A stretch of DNA of 64,000 nucleotides from the NCBI GenBank assembly GCA_014825775.1, contig MVAQ01000048.1, forward strand, positions 1 to 64,000, written 5' to 3'. The notes below the pieces were generated by a model. That model was not told where the DNA came from and ran no database searches. It saw only the letters and a program-made list of their open reading frames with translations. This stretch comes from Krasilnikovozyma curviuscula. Lineage: Eukaryota > Basidiomycota > Tremellomycetes > Cystofilobasidiales > Mrakiaceae. Position numbers and translations under genes: made by a program. Positions 1 to 11,675 of the stretch are shown piece after piece. The first letter of the stretch is position 1. Every line of letters begins with the position of its first letter.

Positions 1-665
1 GTCTTCCTTTTTCATTGGGCGAAAGGACGAAGGACGGGTTCAGAAGGTCGCAGACGCCTCTTATCTGAAGCGCTTTCGACCACGAATGCACTGTTTTCTC
101 GATGAATTCTGCCCTGGGACCAAGTGCTGACTGTTCTCCTTCAAATTCTCTTTCGAATGGTACCCTTGTCATCCAGCTCGCGATCCTTTGTGCCTCTTCT
201 CATCCGAATACCAGCGATTTTTCACCCCCAAAACCCCCTTTTAGGAAGAAAATCTACCCAAAACAACCAACACCTTCACCACCTCAACTACACTTTCACT
301 CTCCCCCTCATCTCTCTCGAGGTTTTTAGGACAAGTTTGTAGCACTACCCGCTCGCTATCCTGAATCTTCCCAGCCCTTCCTCCGAAACTCCGCCCCCTC
401 CTCAAAACCTCAACTTGTGTCGTTTGTATTCTTCAAGGCCTCCGCTGAACACCATCGCGTACCTTCAAGTCTCTATTCGACTCTTTGAAAAACCCCGAAT
501 ACATCTTAATCCAGCTTACTTCCCGGCCCACCTTATCATCCCCGTCTTATTCGTTGCCACCTACGTAACAAGCAATTCATCGTTCCCAAATATCAGCTTT
601 AGAATTCAACAAAAGGCAATATAAACAAGAAAAAAACCTATTATAGTAAAAGAAAACAAGTCAAG
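1..665 (+). promoter_or_regulatory. Upstream region and probable long 5' leader of the bHLH gene
   Basis: No gene is recognisable here on either strand. The stretch from about 200 to 560 is strongly pyrimidine-rich (runs of C, CT and TTC), which is typical of core promoters and long leaders of fungal regulatory genes. The last 40 bases before the ATG at 666 are A-rich, a usual start context. A further upstream exon beyond the window edge cannot be excluded. Confidence 0.45.
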
Positions 666-2328
666 ATGTCAAACTCGTCCATCACTTCGTCTCCAATCTT
701 GCCCATCACCCCGGTTCTCGGCGCCGCCCCAGCTCTGCCAATCGACGGTATTGCGTCAAAGCCAAAGACTGCCAAGTCTCGTCGCCGTGTCAATACTGCT
801 GAGAAGAGAGCTACTCACAATGCTGTAGAGAGAATGAGAAGAGAGACCTTGAACGGAAGATTCTTAGTAAGCGCACTTTTACGGTCTCTCCTAGCCTTTT
901 TCATGTCTTTGTTTTCTGACCATCTTTCTTCGTTCTACTCAGGATCTTGCCGGTATGCTCCCCCAGCTCGCTTCTACCAAAAGACCATCTAAAAGCGCCA
1001 TTGTCAATGGTTCTATCACCCACTTGACTGCTCAGCGCAACCAACGACTTCTTGCCGCCAGAGAACTTCGCAGCTTGATTGAAGAGCGTGACGCACTTCT
1101 TATTGAGGTCAACGAGTGGAGAGTCCGTGAAGGCATTGCCCCAAGAGAAGGTAGTGGTGTCTCTGAGGCAGTCGAAGAGGTCTTGAAGGTCGAGGAAGAG
1201 ACTTTCGGAACTTTCAGTGGCGGATTTGGAGAGGATGGTGAAGACGACGAAGGTGAAGACGAAGTTTCCGGAAACACCTCTTCTAACAACGTCTCTGCCA
1301 CCAATTCCAGCAATGGTGCAGACGACGCTCCTGCCTTGGTCAGCATCAACTCCGTCTCAAGCAACACCGCAGCCGCGGCGGCCGCTTCTGGCCCTACTCT
1401 CGTCAACCCAATTGATCTTGGAAACAACATCAACACTGCCGCTGCTACGTTCTTTGCTCTCCCAGGTTTCGACATGGTTCAAAACGTTGGTTCTCTCGGT
1501 ATGGCTCAGGGCATGTCTCCAGCGATGCACATGAACAACTACTACCAGTCACCAAGTGCTCACTCTCAAGGTTCCAACGCCCAAGTCAAGGTTGAGGCTT
1601 TGACTCCTCCTGGATCAAACTCCATTGCTGGTTCCCCATTCGGAGGCTTGAATGCCCACTCGCCAAACTCTGATGTCGCCGACAAGGTCTCTTCTTGGGC
1701 TGCGGAACAGCTTCTCAGCAGAATCCACCAGCAGAGCCAACAAGGTCACCAGCCACAACAAGCTGGCTCTCCTGGTCTCCAAGCTGCGGCTTACCACGCT
1801 CAGAACCACTTGTTGGCCAACCAACACCACGGTCAGAACCCCTTCACTGCGGCGCTTTTGGCCAACTTTGGTGGTATCGGCTCTCCTCAAAACGGAAACG
1901 GTTCTGGTTACATGCCTCAACAGCCTTCTAGAAGCAACTCTATGGGCAGCATGAACTTTGGCTCTTTTGGAATGGAAGAGGTGAGGTTTTCTTCCAGTCC
2001 CCGCTGACTTTGACTCGGGTCTGACAAAATGTGGCGCATTTCTTTTTTTCCTCAGAACAAAAACTTCCCTGTCGGATTCAATCAGGCTGCTTTCCCAGCT
2101 TATGTCCCAGCTCAGCAATCACAGCTTGACGCTTGGAGAGAGATTGCCTTGAATCACTACAGAGATTCTCAGGTCCAGCAGATGGGTCCCTCACTTGGGT
2201 AGGTCTTCAATCTCACTCGTTACCTCTTCGTTGTACATTTTCTGACGTTGGTTTCTTCCTCTTTTTACAGAGAATTGAGAGACGCTGTTAGACAGGGAAT
2301 CATGTTGGGCGCCGGTGCCACGTACTGA
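666..2328 (+). CDS. bHLH transcription factor
   Basis: Four exons (666-866, 943-1980, 2056-2198, 2271-2328) join in phase to about 479 residues. A basic helix-loop-helix domain lies at roughly residues 45-125. The basic part reads HNAVERMRRE, so the His/Glu/Arg contacts expected for an E-box binder are present, followed by helix 1, a short loop rich in Ser/Lys/Arg and helix 2 running into a leucine-rich coil. The rest is a low-complexity Ser/Asn/Gln-rich region with an acidic patch near residue 170, as in activation domains. The first intron interrupts helix 1 directly after the Leu of GRFL. Codon use is strongly biased (AGA, CCA, TTG, GCC), suggesting good expression. It is nuclear by inference, and the target genes are unknown. 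Domain assignment is firm; I do not recognise a named orthologue. Confidence 0.88.
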
Positions 2329-2681
2329 TTACTTTCTGACTTCCTTCCTTCTCTGTTTTTTTATTTACCGTTTCTAAACGTAGGTTTCTTTTTCCGACTT
2401 CAGTTCATTTTGCTATTTCTTTGTGTTTGATTCTTGTTTAGTTTATATTTTGCCTTTATGGGCAATGGATGCTCTGTGAGAATTTGGATTTGTACAGGCG
2501 CCGCTTGTAATTCCTCTCTTTGTATCTCTTCCTACCAATACCGCTTCTTTACCGAGGTCGTTGCAGGTTGTATCTTCTGCCTATTCCAGGCGCTATTTTA
2601 TTTCATTACAACTCTACGTGAAGTAATCCGTGCAAGACGCAGACTGCGCTTTGACACAATGGAGTAACCCGGCCTCTCTGC
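2329..2681. other. Intergenic, convergent 3' ends
   Basis: The bHLH gene (+) and the 5-phosphatase gene (-) end tail to tail here. The left half is T-rich, as expected of a 3' untranslated region. No other structure seen. Confidence 0.5.
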
Positions 2682-4426
2682 TCAGGTAAAGTACTGGTAA
2701 CAGAACACAGCTAACACTCCCATTACCACACCCATCAGACCATTCTCGACTTGTCCACCTCCCAACCAAACCAACGTCAACCAACTCCAGCCGACCGTGC
2801 GATCTACTAACCACCCAACCTGAGAAATAGGATCTGATCAACTTGTAATGATCAAAGAGACAGAGACTAGACTGAGAGCGCACCTCTTCCTTAACAGCGA
2901 CTTCAAATTCAGACGCAGCCGCAAACGGTGCTTTCGTCTTCAACAGCGGAAGTCCGTAAGATGCGCTCGATTCGGGAGGATCGCTGATCTGCAGGACCAA
3001 CAGGACTGGCTTGTGGTCTGAAAGAATCATTTCGGGTATCGAGGTGTAGAGCTGAGGGTCCGAATATTGATGTTGCGTTGAGAGATGGGAGGGATCGTCG
3101 TGGTACGAAGCGAAAAGTATACGATCCGTGTATCCTGGGATACGCTTGGAGCTGTTATGAGTTGGACATAAACAAAAAGGGTCAGTCTCATTTACAATGT
3201 TCCAACAAGGAAAAAGTGAACTTTACCTGTATCCATCAACCTGACCCTCGACCCTCTTGTAGGTACACGCGAACCCACTGAGATCACCTTCTCTCATTCC
3301 AACCATTGTTTTACCACCGACAATCTCTACAGCTAAAGTATCCAAGGCGACCAGATCTGAGTAATTACCTCTGTGATCGAGGAGGCTTGAAGGCGAAGGT
3401 TGAGCACAAAGCCTGTAGTTCAAGTCGCCGAGAATAAAGAGATGGGATGTTTCATAGATTTGAGAAGAAAGAGTATTCGCTGGAGTCGGGAAAAGAAGCG
3501 ATGAAACGATAGTCCTGTATTGCTTGTTCCTGAGTGCAAGGTTCTGCAAAGTTTGACATCAACCTTATAGTCAACTGCTGTATCGGCGATCTGATTGAAG
3601 AGAGCTCACTTACATGTGCGTGGGCTTCAAGATGAGCAGTTACGAACCTGGGGTAAATGCAGCATTCAGTCAAGGGGCTGCGGAAGTAATAGTGCCTGCA
3701 AAGTGGTAATCTCACGTATAGGTCTCGTCGGGCTGATTTTCGCTGCCTCGCAGCTGTATTCTGCTGCCTACAGCGCTCTACAACGGGTAGAAGTGGGTTA
3801 TTGGTTTACGAAAACGTCCAGAATTAACGAGTTGGACGCTCACCTTGTTCGACATTAGACCCAGCAAGCCCAATGACACGCTAGCCTGCTCCGCCTTCTT
3901 TTTCAAAGTGACAGTAGAGTCTAATGTGTACACCCATTGAGCTACACCCCCTTTGGATACGCAAGAGGCCAGCGAGTACGATTGTGGAGTTCCCGTTAGA
4001 AAGGAGGCGTGAGAAACCAGAGTGGAGAGGAAGATTCTTGACAGCTCCTTGGTCTGTTCCACACCACGGAGACATCGTTCTCATAGTTAGTACAAATTGG
4101 CACTCTACTGTGGAAAGATACAACTAACCGGTACGAATCCACTCAGAGACAGATGCAGAGCAGTGACCTCTTGTACTCCAAGCACAACGATGTCAGCTGG
4201 CCTCAATCCTCCTCCCCAAGCCTGCTGCTTAGTGTATACGTCCAAAGATGGTATCAGCCATGTTGCTACATCCTGAGAACTGGCTGCTGAACCTCGAAGA
4301 CCCAGGTTGTACGTGCTCTGATGTGAATAGGGCTCGTCAGCGCAACGACTTCTACTTTCAGAAACTGTACAAGGAGTAGTGACTGAATTAACCCACCAGA
4401 AACACCCTAATTCCTGAAGAAGCCAT
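2682..4426 (-). CDS. INP54: Inositol polyphosphate 5-phosphatase, INP54-like, tail-anchored
   Basis: A gene of about eight exons encoding about 400 residues. It carries both signatures of the Mg-dependent inositol 5-phosphatases: FILGDLNYR (the WxGDxNYR motif) near 3430 and RIPGYTDRILF near 3110, followed by SDHKPV. Other family elements are VLGVQEV, the QWV segment and FVTAHLEAHAH. The family removes the 5-phosphate of PtdIns(4,5)P2. The last exon is reached only after removing an intron whose in-frame read-through hides it. It adds a Trp-rich stretch and a hydrophobic tail (GLMGVVMGVLAVFCYQYF) ending at the TGA at 2682-2684. A C-terminal membrane tail on a single catalytic domain, with no Sac1 domain, is the architecture of yeast Inp54, an ER-facing enzyme. 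Start chosen at 4426 (MASSGIRVFL). Orthology to INP54 is inferred; the enzyme class is secure. Confidence 0.82.
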
Positions 4427-4776
4427 TATGTAACGCTTTACGCCGTCGTTGTTCTACCTTTTGATGGTTGGCGGGCAACTGGAAAGACACCTATCTCCTC
4501 GACAGATAAGCAGTGACCATTTTAGTGTCAGGGTATCCCCAAAAAATGGCCCTAGACTTTTATAGGCTAACATGCCCTTAAATCTACTGGGAAAGTGACC
4601 AAATTGATACAGTAAAAGCCCCGAGTAAACTACAGCTTAGTGAATAAAGCCACCGCGAATAACCGAGCACCATAAAGAGTAAGCATAGCAGGTACCAAGA
4701 AAGTGAAACGGATAATGCTAGAGGTAAAATACAATAGTTAAAATACAATGATAGAATAAGAACCAATGATATTACG
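4427..4776. other. Intergenic: promoter of the 5-phosphatase and 3' region of the protease
   Basis: AT-rich sequence upstream of the 5-phosphatase start (minus strand) and downstream of the aspartic protease stop. No clear TATA box and no RNA gene seen. Confidence 0.45.
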
Positions 4777-7516
4777 TTATGGTATGCGATGAGTAGGCTG
4801 AGATCCTTCAAAAGGATCGCTTGCTGATCTGGAAGTTGAGCCAGTACTCTGGTGCAAACCAGAGAAACTACCGTTTCTCCCTTGATTACTACCAGATGCC
4901 TCCAAAGGGTCGTCTCCACCGAAAGAAGAGGGAGTACCTGGTGTAGCATTCCAGGAGCTCCGCAAATTGAAAGTTGACGACCGCGTCGGCGATGACTCGA
5001 GCGGGATTAAGTTGGTACCGCTGCTGGAGGTGTTATACGCCGGCAACGTTGAGTTGGCTGATGATGTGGTCTGAGTTCGTACCATTCCTGTACCGTCTGA
5101 TTGGATTCTCCAACTTCTACCTCTGCCGTCCTCTTCTCGCTGAAGATCTTCAAGCTGATGGAGGGACAACATCTCCTGGTCGTCTATTCTCCCAGCTCCA
5201 GGTAGATACTTGTTGTATTTCGCATCTTCTACCTCCTCAGGCCTGACTTGGCCTAATGCTACCGTTTCGTAAAGGGACGCAGCGCCTTTCCTCCTTGAGA
5301 TGTTGGTCGAGGAGGAGGTCGATTTCATGCCATCTGCCGTTAGATCCTGATCATCCTGCAGCATGTTCTTCTTACTCCAAAATCGCATGAAAGCGTATCG
5401 AATGAGGAAGACGCTAGCAATGAGGGCTACCAGGGCGCCGACGCAGATGCCTGCGATGCTTGTTTTCGAGAGCGAATGGTTTGTCGCATCGTTATTGGAA
5501 CCAGAAAGCTGGCCAGGTGAGGCAGGTGATGTTGAGGTTGGTTGAGAAGCAAAGGCTGATGAAGTAGTTGAAAAAAATGCTTGATTCTGCACTCTGATTT
5601 GGGTAAACTCGGTAGCAGTGAGAGAGTTGTTCTTCAGCTGAATGAATCCAACTTGAGGTGTGGTCCACTGGCCCCTGTAGTTGAGCACCGGCCCAGAGAG
5701 AATACTGTAGAATGATCTGAGGAAGCTGTTTCCAAGCACACTGTTACGTCAGAGAGTGAAAAGACTCCAGTTAGATGTACTGCTGCTTTCGGATACAAAT
5801 AGAGAAGACTTACATGTCGCCTTGACCTGAAATAGAAGAGGAAGCGATATATTGCAGCGATCCCAAGCAGGTAGTATGGCTTGGATCACCAGTGTAGTAG
5901 TTGGAAGCATCCAATGGATGGATCCACCAGGTATCACCACGCAAAGTCTGAAATCCTATCATCATCATCTTACTGCAGCTCATGTAGTAATTGCCGTCGT
6001 TATTGTTCATGTAGATCCCCATGGAATTATACAGTGAATCCAGCGTTGCTCTGTTGGAGATGTATATCGGTGTAGCACCTGTATCCAAGACAGCAACAGG
6101 GAAGCTTTGGCTGGGCAGAGTAGAAGATCCTATACTGATTCGCTTCGTTGTTCCTGCACTATCCGTCACGACTTGAATACTCTGTAGATTGAATCGCCAG
6201 AATAACGGTTCTCCAGCTGGTGATTCGGTTACATCTATGAGGTTAATTTCGCTGCAGGCGATGAGCGTTGTGTTTGTTGTGCTGTCTGCCGTGGCTGAGG
6301 CAGATGGGTCGCAAAGGTTTGACGGCGGTAATGTGTTGAATGCGATGTTGGAAGTCGTTCGAGGATCAATAGGACGAGCGAGTTGAAGAGAAACCCAAGG
6401 TGTTGATGTGGGTAGCGTTGTTGATGTTGTCGAAGATACTCCAGAAGAAGTTGGCGTTGGTACAGTTTGCCCGACATCAAGGTTGGAAAGCGGTGGAAGG
6501 TTCAGCGGTGGTGGAAGGATGTTGGCAATGATAGAGTTCCCAGGTAAAGCCATTCCGAATACCCCGCTGATGCCTGGGCCGGCTAAGTCTTCATTCTCAA
6601 CGTCGTCCACAACAGCGAACGCTTGTTGTGGAATTGTTCGACCTGATACCATCATCACATCGTTGAATATCTCTCCACCGGCTGAGCTTCCGACATAGTC
6701 AATAGTAAAGTATTGACCCTAAAGTTCGCCGAGAAAGAAATAAAAAAAAGGTTAGTAACCTACTATGAACCTACCGAGGGGCGCATGGGCAGCGCTGAAG
6801 GTGCCAATGGTGACTCACCGTATCGACAGCAGTCGTCGACTTGGAGGGATCGAACTTATCAACGTTTGTGCACTATGAATATTTCGTTAGCTTGTGGTGT
6901 GAAGCGACGAAGAAATGTGGACGGAAAACAAACTCACTGAGGAATTCGAGCAGCCTGGTCCGACAATCCACACATCGCTCGAGCCCAGGTCAAGCTGCAT
7001 CTGATACGTAGTAGGAGGCGTGCCAAGGGAGATAGGAAGAGTATAGTATCTTGGTAGAAGAGATAAAGATGTGTCAAGCACAGTATTTTAAAACAAGGAA
7101 GGGAGCCGCTTCAGGACACTTACATTCCTGCGGAAGACGACGTTGAAGCCATCTTCAAATCCATCTGGAAGCTTGGGAGCAGCCCAGTCGTAGAGAACGA
7201 GGCTTTGCCCCTCTTTTCCAGTACATGGGCCTCCTCCCTGCCTTTCCCTTTCCATCGAGAACTAATCGAAACCATTGGCCTCTTCCGCCCCACCACTCCG
7301 TCTTTCGAAAGTTCAGCCAAACACCACCCAGAGTGTCAGAGCAGACAGAGTCCCCCAATACCAAACAGATAGAACAGCAGTTCTTCCTATGGTGCACCTT
7401 GAGTTGTTTTTTTCCCTATGGCCCAAGGAGGAGACGGGATTCTGGTCAGAAACGAACCGGAGCATTAGCGAAAATTGAGTCGAGGATTTCAAACGAGAAG
7501 ATCCTCGACCGCCCAT
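4777..7516 (-). CDS. Membrane-anchored aspartic protease (pepsin family A1)
   Basis: Exons spell a pepsin-like fold. The first active-site region is YQMQLDLGSSDVW near 6990, a D-L-G-S-S variant of DTGS. The second is AVLDTGATPIY near 6090, followed by the late VLGNSFLRSFY motif near 5720. Joins around 7130/7060 (GI-YYTLP), 6937/6880 (SNSS-CTNVD), 6830/6720 (VDT-GQYFTIDY) and 5815/5745 (QGDI-VLGNSF) are in phase. After the catalytic part come a Ser/Thr/Pro linker, one transmembrane helix near 5440 (GICVGALVALIASVFLI) and a 150-residue Ser-rich cytoplasmic tail. It is likely exposed at the cell surface or in the vacuole. The N-terminus is unresolved: the first ATG after the TATA box is at 7516, and a hydrophobic stretch follows at 7320-7380, but I could not find splice sites joining it in frame to the exon ending near 7128. 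Confidence 0.8.
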
Positions 7517-8403
7517 ACCGCCGTGGCCAGCACACAGCGCTTTCGCCTCAGAACCTCAGGCTCGAAGTCAAGAAGGCGACTGCTGGAGAGATGGAGTTTC
7601 TTGTTTTATACGGGTGATTGATATGACGAGCATGGACTTGAGGGATGTCACATTCACAACGCCAGTATTCAATGATCTGCAGCTCCTCATCGTCTCTCCT
7701 TGCATGTATTCGATTCAAGATTCAAGAGAAAGCGATGATTTATAATCCATATACCCTAGGATCCGGTTAGGTTAGGTGAAGCGCTTCTGAGGGTCGGTGA
7801 ATATCCGACGTTTTCCCCACGCCTGTTGGTTCTGTCTCTCGATCTCCGGTCTCTTAGGAAACATCTATTAGGAAAACAACCACGAGTTAGGTGTGTTAAC
7901 TTCCACCTCTCATACTCTTGGTTCACCTTTTTACTATCGTGCACTTATTTCGTTTCCTCACATCATACATCGCGACAGGCTATCAAAGCTGTGCCAGCTG
8001 GCGAGTTATATCTAAATCTCCAAACTCGATTACTACTCTGGGCTCTTTCCTGGGTGCCGACTTAACAGATCAAGCTTTGGTCAACGGTGTGCTAAAACCA
8101 ACACCGCAGTTTCCTCCAACTCTGACCACACCGCCAAAATTCGTGATGTTCCTCCCATCATTAAGTTCTCTGTAATTTGAAGATCGACAAAATCATTGAC
8201 TTGTCTTTTCTCGCACCACGCTGTAAAGTGTTACTCTTCTCTTATGGTAGAGATTTGTCTCAGTACTGACGTCCCGCGGTAGAGATTGAATTTGAGACAA
8301 CAGTCTTAGCAGCTGATGTCTCAGTAATGCTCTATCAGAATTCAAAAGGAATTACAGTTCAGTAGTCACATAATACGTAACTCGAAAAGAAGTCCCACTT
8401 ACT
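7517..8403. other. Intergenic: protease promoter and 3' region of the coiled-coil gene
   Basis: Apart from the TATA box above I see no gene. Small open frames on both strands lack a matching family and codon bias. Confidence 0.45.
7604..7610 (-). promoter_or_regulatory. TATA box of the aspartic protease gene
   Basis: On the minus strand the bases read TATAAAA, about 90 bases upstream of the first ATG (7516). This supports a transcript start near 7575 and hence the start codon used for the protease. Confidence 0.5.
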
Positions 8404-9733
8404 TCAAGCGGCGTGACTCCGACGTCGTTTCTCGAGCGTCAAAGCTGCCTTCAAGTTTAGATTCAATTTCTTTTCAGTCACCAACTGATGATCCTTCTCT
8501 TTAACAATTCTCTCCAAATTTCTCATTTTCAGCTTCTCGGCCGAAAGTTCAGAAAATAAAGCTTGATTATCCATCTCCAGCATAGAGATGATGTCTCTGT
8601 CGACGTCACCTTTGAAAGTATCTTCTTCTTGGGCACAAGAACCGCGACGATTCATTCCCTCCCAGCATTCACCAAAGGAGGGACATGGAGATGAAGTTGA
8701 GCAAGTGCCATCGCTGTCAATGATCCGAGTATTGGTGTTCGTTTGGCTGCCTTCGACGATGGAAGCGAGAGATGATGAAGAACTGGTTGAGGCACCTGAG
8801 GAAAAGGATTCTTCTGACACACAACGAGCATGTCCACCACGAAAAGTTCGAAATGATTTGGAGGTGGTAAGCAAAGACCGCCTACGAATTGAAGAGGCAG
8901 CAGCTTGGAACATCATCTCATTCTGTTCGGTGTCATCTGAGACCTTGAACTGATCAGATGAGATGGTGGAAGGTGGAGATGAAGGTTGAGTGACTTGTGG
9001 TACAACCACAGGCTTGAAGACTTCCCAAAGAAATGCAAGAAAAGAATAGGAACACCGCGTGTTCGTTCAAGAGGTTAGTTGATATCTGGAATCTCAGAAG
9101 ACAACAGAGCGACCCCAAAACAAGATAAAAAGCTTAGAGCTTACCAGGTAATTGTCGTCCAATGACCAATAGAACCTCCTCCTTCTGAAGAATCTTTGAG
9201 TTTTGATCACTAAAAGTAGTCTGGGTGCAAATCGGCTCTGGTTTACTCCTCGTCGCAAAGTCAAACGACATCGACAAGCGCTTGAGAGAAGAGACTTTGG
9301 TTTTGAAGCTGCTGTCTTTAACTAGAGCTTCATCCTTTGAGTCTTTATCATCCAAAGGTGCAAGTATAGCTCTATTGGGGATGTAGGACGACGCTCGGCG
9401 ATTTTTGATGATCATGGAATGAGGGACAGGATGGGGAGGTTGTAGACCAGTGAGATCATCTTTTGAACGCCGGTCAAATGATAAACGTAGGTATGGTGTT
9501 GGATAGAGGCCAGACTGAGAACATATAACGAGCAAAAGGAGACAAATACCGAGTCAATGAAAACGGCCACAGAGGCGATGAGGGGACAGACGACTACTCA
9601 CACCATCAGATCTCGTAGAGCTCACACTTGGACTACGAACGAGATTTGACTTCGAAAGTCTTGTATTTGGGGTTTGAACGGAAGTTGCAGCAACTGGATG
9701 TCTATGTCCTTGTGAAGGTGGCGATGGCATCAT
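8404..9733 (-). CDS. Uncharacterised Ser-rich protein with C-terminal coiled coil
   Basis: Three exons (about 9603-9733, 9145-9517 and 8404-9023) join in phase to roughly 370 residues. The first two thirds are basic and Ser/Thr-rich without a recognisable domain, including a Ser run (TSSSSS). The last 65 residues are predicted helical and coiled-coil: they start at DIISMLEMDN and contain ELSAEKLKMRNLERIV and LNLNLKAALTLEKRRR. No signal peptide or membrane segment. The basic, phosphorylatable N-terminus plus short coil would suit a cytoskeletal, polarity or spindle-associated adaptor, but this is only inference. Two adjacent ATGs at 9731-9733 and 9728-9730 could serve as start. The gene is divergent from the secreted-protein gene at 10605. 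I do not recognise the family. Confidence 0.65.
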
Positions 9734-10604
9734 TGAAGGTGGGATGTTGGATTTTCTCTCTCTTTCTTTTTGAAGAGCAAGGGAAACAAAGAAGGGGATG
9801 AATTCAACAGCTACAATTATGTATTAGGCATTGATACGTGGGCTTGCTGAGGCCTCATGTGAAGCTGCGAAGAAGCAGGCTAAGCCCTCTGGCGAAAGAT
9901 AGTCTCTGATAGCTTCCCGACCCAAGAGAAATTAGATGACGCCATACGATAAAGTGCGATGGCTACTTCTCACCAGTGCTTCCGATCATTATGTCTGAAC
10001 TAGCCCGACTAGTGGCGTTAACCAGAATTCGGAGGCGAGATGTCCCATGAGTACGGTAGGGAGAAGCAGAGATCGTCCCTTTCCCTTTCGTTGCTCCTTC
10101 CCATACGCCAGTTTTTTTCTTATAGAACTGAAGGGGTTCTGCAGACGTCCATCTAGCGAAAGAGAGAGAGCGTTGCGTTCGAGACCGGGGGGGAACCCTT
10201 CGGACAGCGGGGGTAATACAGAGAATTTGCGCATGAATAAACGCCGCCGACGACGCTGCTGATTGCGCAGGTGGTTCCGCACTCTATACCATGCGCCGAC
10301 TGAAACAACACGAAGCCGTAAAGCGCAAGAGCAGCAGAGCCACTTAAATGTAACTGTCACGCAGTCTTTGCGGTCGAACCAGATGATGACGTTTTAGTCC
10401 GCGACGGCATCTGCGTAGGTGAAGATAGTTCCTCATAGTCAACTCACTACGAGCAACACTTACAGGTAAATGAAAACGACATCTGCTGCCGAGAGAGTGA
10501 GGTATAAAAGGAGAGATATCTGAGGTCAATCTTTCCTCTTTCTTCATCTCATCTGCCTCATCCTTCACATCTCTCCACCTTCACTCACCTCTCATTCCAC
10601 AACA
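9734..10604. other. Divergent promoter region
   Basis: This stretch separates the coiled-coil gene (-) from the secreted-protein gene (+). A TATA box at 10503-10510 serves the right-hand gene. From about 10520 to 10604 the sequence is TC-rich leader. No gene or structured RNA seen elsewhere. Confidence 0.5.
10503..10510 (+). promoter_or_regulatory. TATA box of the small secreted-protein gene
   Basis: TATAAAAG lies 95-100 bases upstream of the ATG at 10605 and is followed by a CT-rich start region. This is the classic layout of a strongly transcribed fungal gene. Confidence 0.6.
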
Positions 10605-11675
10605 ATGCTCTTCCCAGTCCAAGCTGCTGTTGCCCTCTCTGTCGCTTCTGCTTTAGTATGCAGTGCCTCTCCAATCAGATCAACCTCCACCACTGGTTTG
10701 TCAAAGAGAGATAACACTACCACGTGCGTTGAACTTTTGTATACTTCACCCAACCGAAGTTCACTGCCTTCCTGGCCTTTTTCCTAAGAAAAAAAATACT
10801 AATGATCTTCTTCTTAAAAAATTTTGCAGTCCATTCGCTTTCTACGATATCGTCTCTGCTAAAACAGACTTTGTCACTGATGTCACCATCGGCATTGACT
10901 ACCTGGCCTCCGCAACTCTCACCAACGAGGGCTCCTCCATCAGTGTACGTCTTAACTTTCATTCATCAGAAGTCACTTAAAATTCAAGACTTAACAGCTG
11001 ATTCGCTGCTCCTATCTTGACAGATCCCAGTCTCTGGTAACGCCAACATCAACGGTACCGTTTACTCGCTCTCCTCCTTCGACATCACCGACCCAGCAAT
11101 CTTCTTGCTTGATGGAGAGTACTACCCAGCTGGTAAGCAATGATAACAGCGTAAATCGTGAATCCCCATCTACAAATTCTTACGATCTTTTTCCATTTTT
11201 GTGCTATGTTTAGCTGCCAGACTTGTGTTCACCGATGGTATGTGTTTTCATCACAAGATATCAGTAGCGCCGCAGCTGTTTTCTAACTTTTTATCTCTTG
11301 CTGCCTTCCTTATAGGTTCCATGATGTCCTTCCTCTTCATCCTTGTGCCAACAGAGCCAGCTACCCCAGGTATGTCCAGCTCTTCTGCAGTCTTCTAATA
11401 ACGCTGCTTATCTCTTTGCCGTTCCCCTTTCAGTCCTCAACACCATGCTCAACGCCGTCGGCGACATTCCAGCAGCAGGAGATTCTACCACCATCAGTGC
11501 TCTCGACTTCACAAACTTCATTGATACTTACATCACCCCAGATGTCTTCTATCAGGTCGAAGCTGCCGGAACCAAATACTTCGTCCGTCAATTGCCATTG
11601 TCCATGGAGTTGGACAAGTGGAGAGCTTTGAAGAAGGCTATCACCGTTACTGGAACCGCCACTACTTCTTTCTAA
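10605..11675 (+). CDS. Small secreted protein of unknown function
   Basis: Six exons (10605-10723, 10830-10944, 11024-11132, 11214-11237, 11316-11369, 11434-11675) add to 663 bases, a 220-residue protein. The N-terminus is a clear signal peptide: MLFPVQAAVALSVASALVCS followed by a small-residue site, then a Lys-Arg (SKRD) that could be a Kex2 site. The mature part has no cysteine pattern, membrane helix or GPI signal and reads as a beta-rich globular domain. Optimal codons (AAC, ACC, GCC, TTG, AGA) and a consensus TATA box suggest abundant expression. Five introns in a 663-base coding region, including a 24-base exon, are unusual for a gene this small. I recognise no family; it may be a lineage-restricted extracellular or cell-wall protein. 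Confidence 0.8.

Noticed and set aside
3910..3960. tRNA-like D-arm on the minus strand (GTAGCTCAATGGG)
   Set aside because: It falls inside the 5-phosphatase exon and encodes the conserved GGVAQWVYTLD segment; no acceptor stem or T-arm at the right distance.
7760..7790. Telomere-like GGTTAGGTTAGG
   Set aside because: Only two units, internal, with ordinary genes on both sides.
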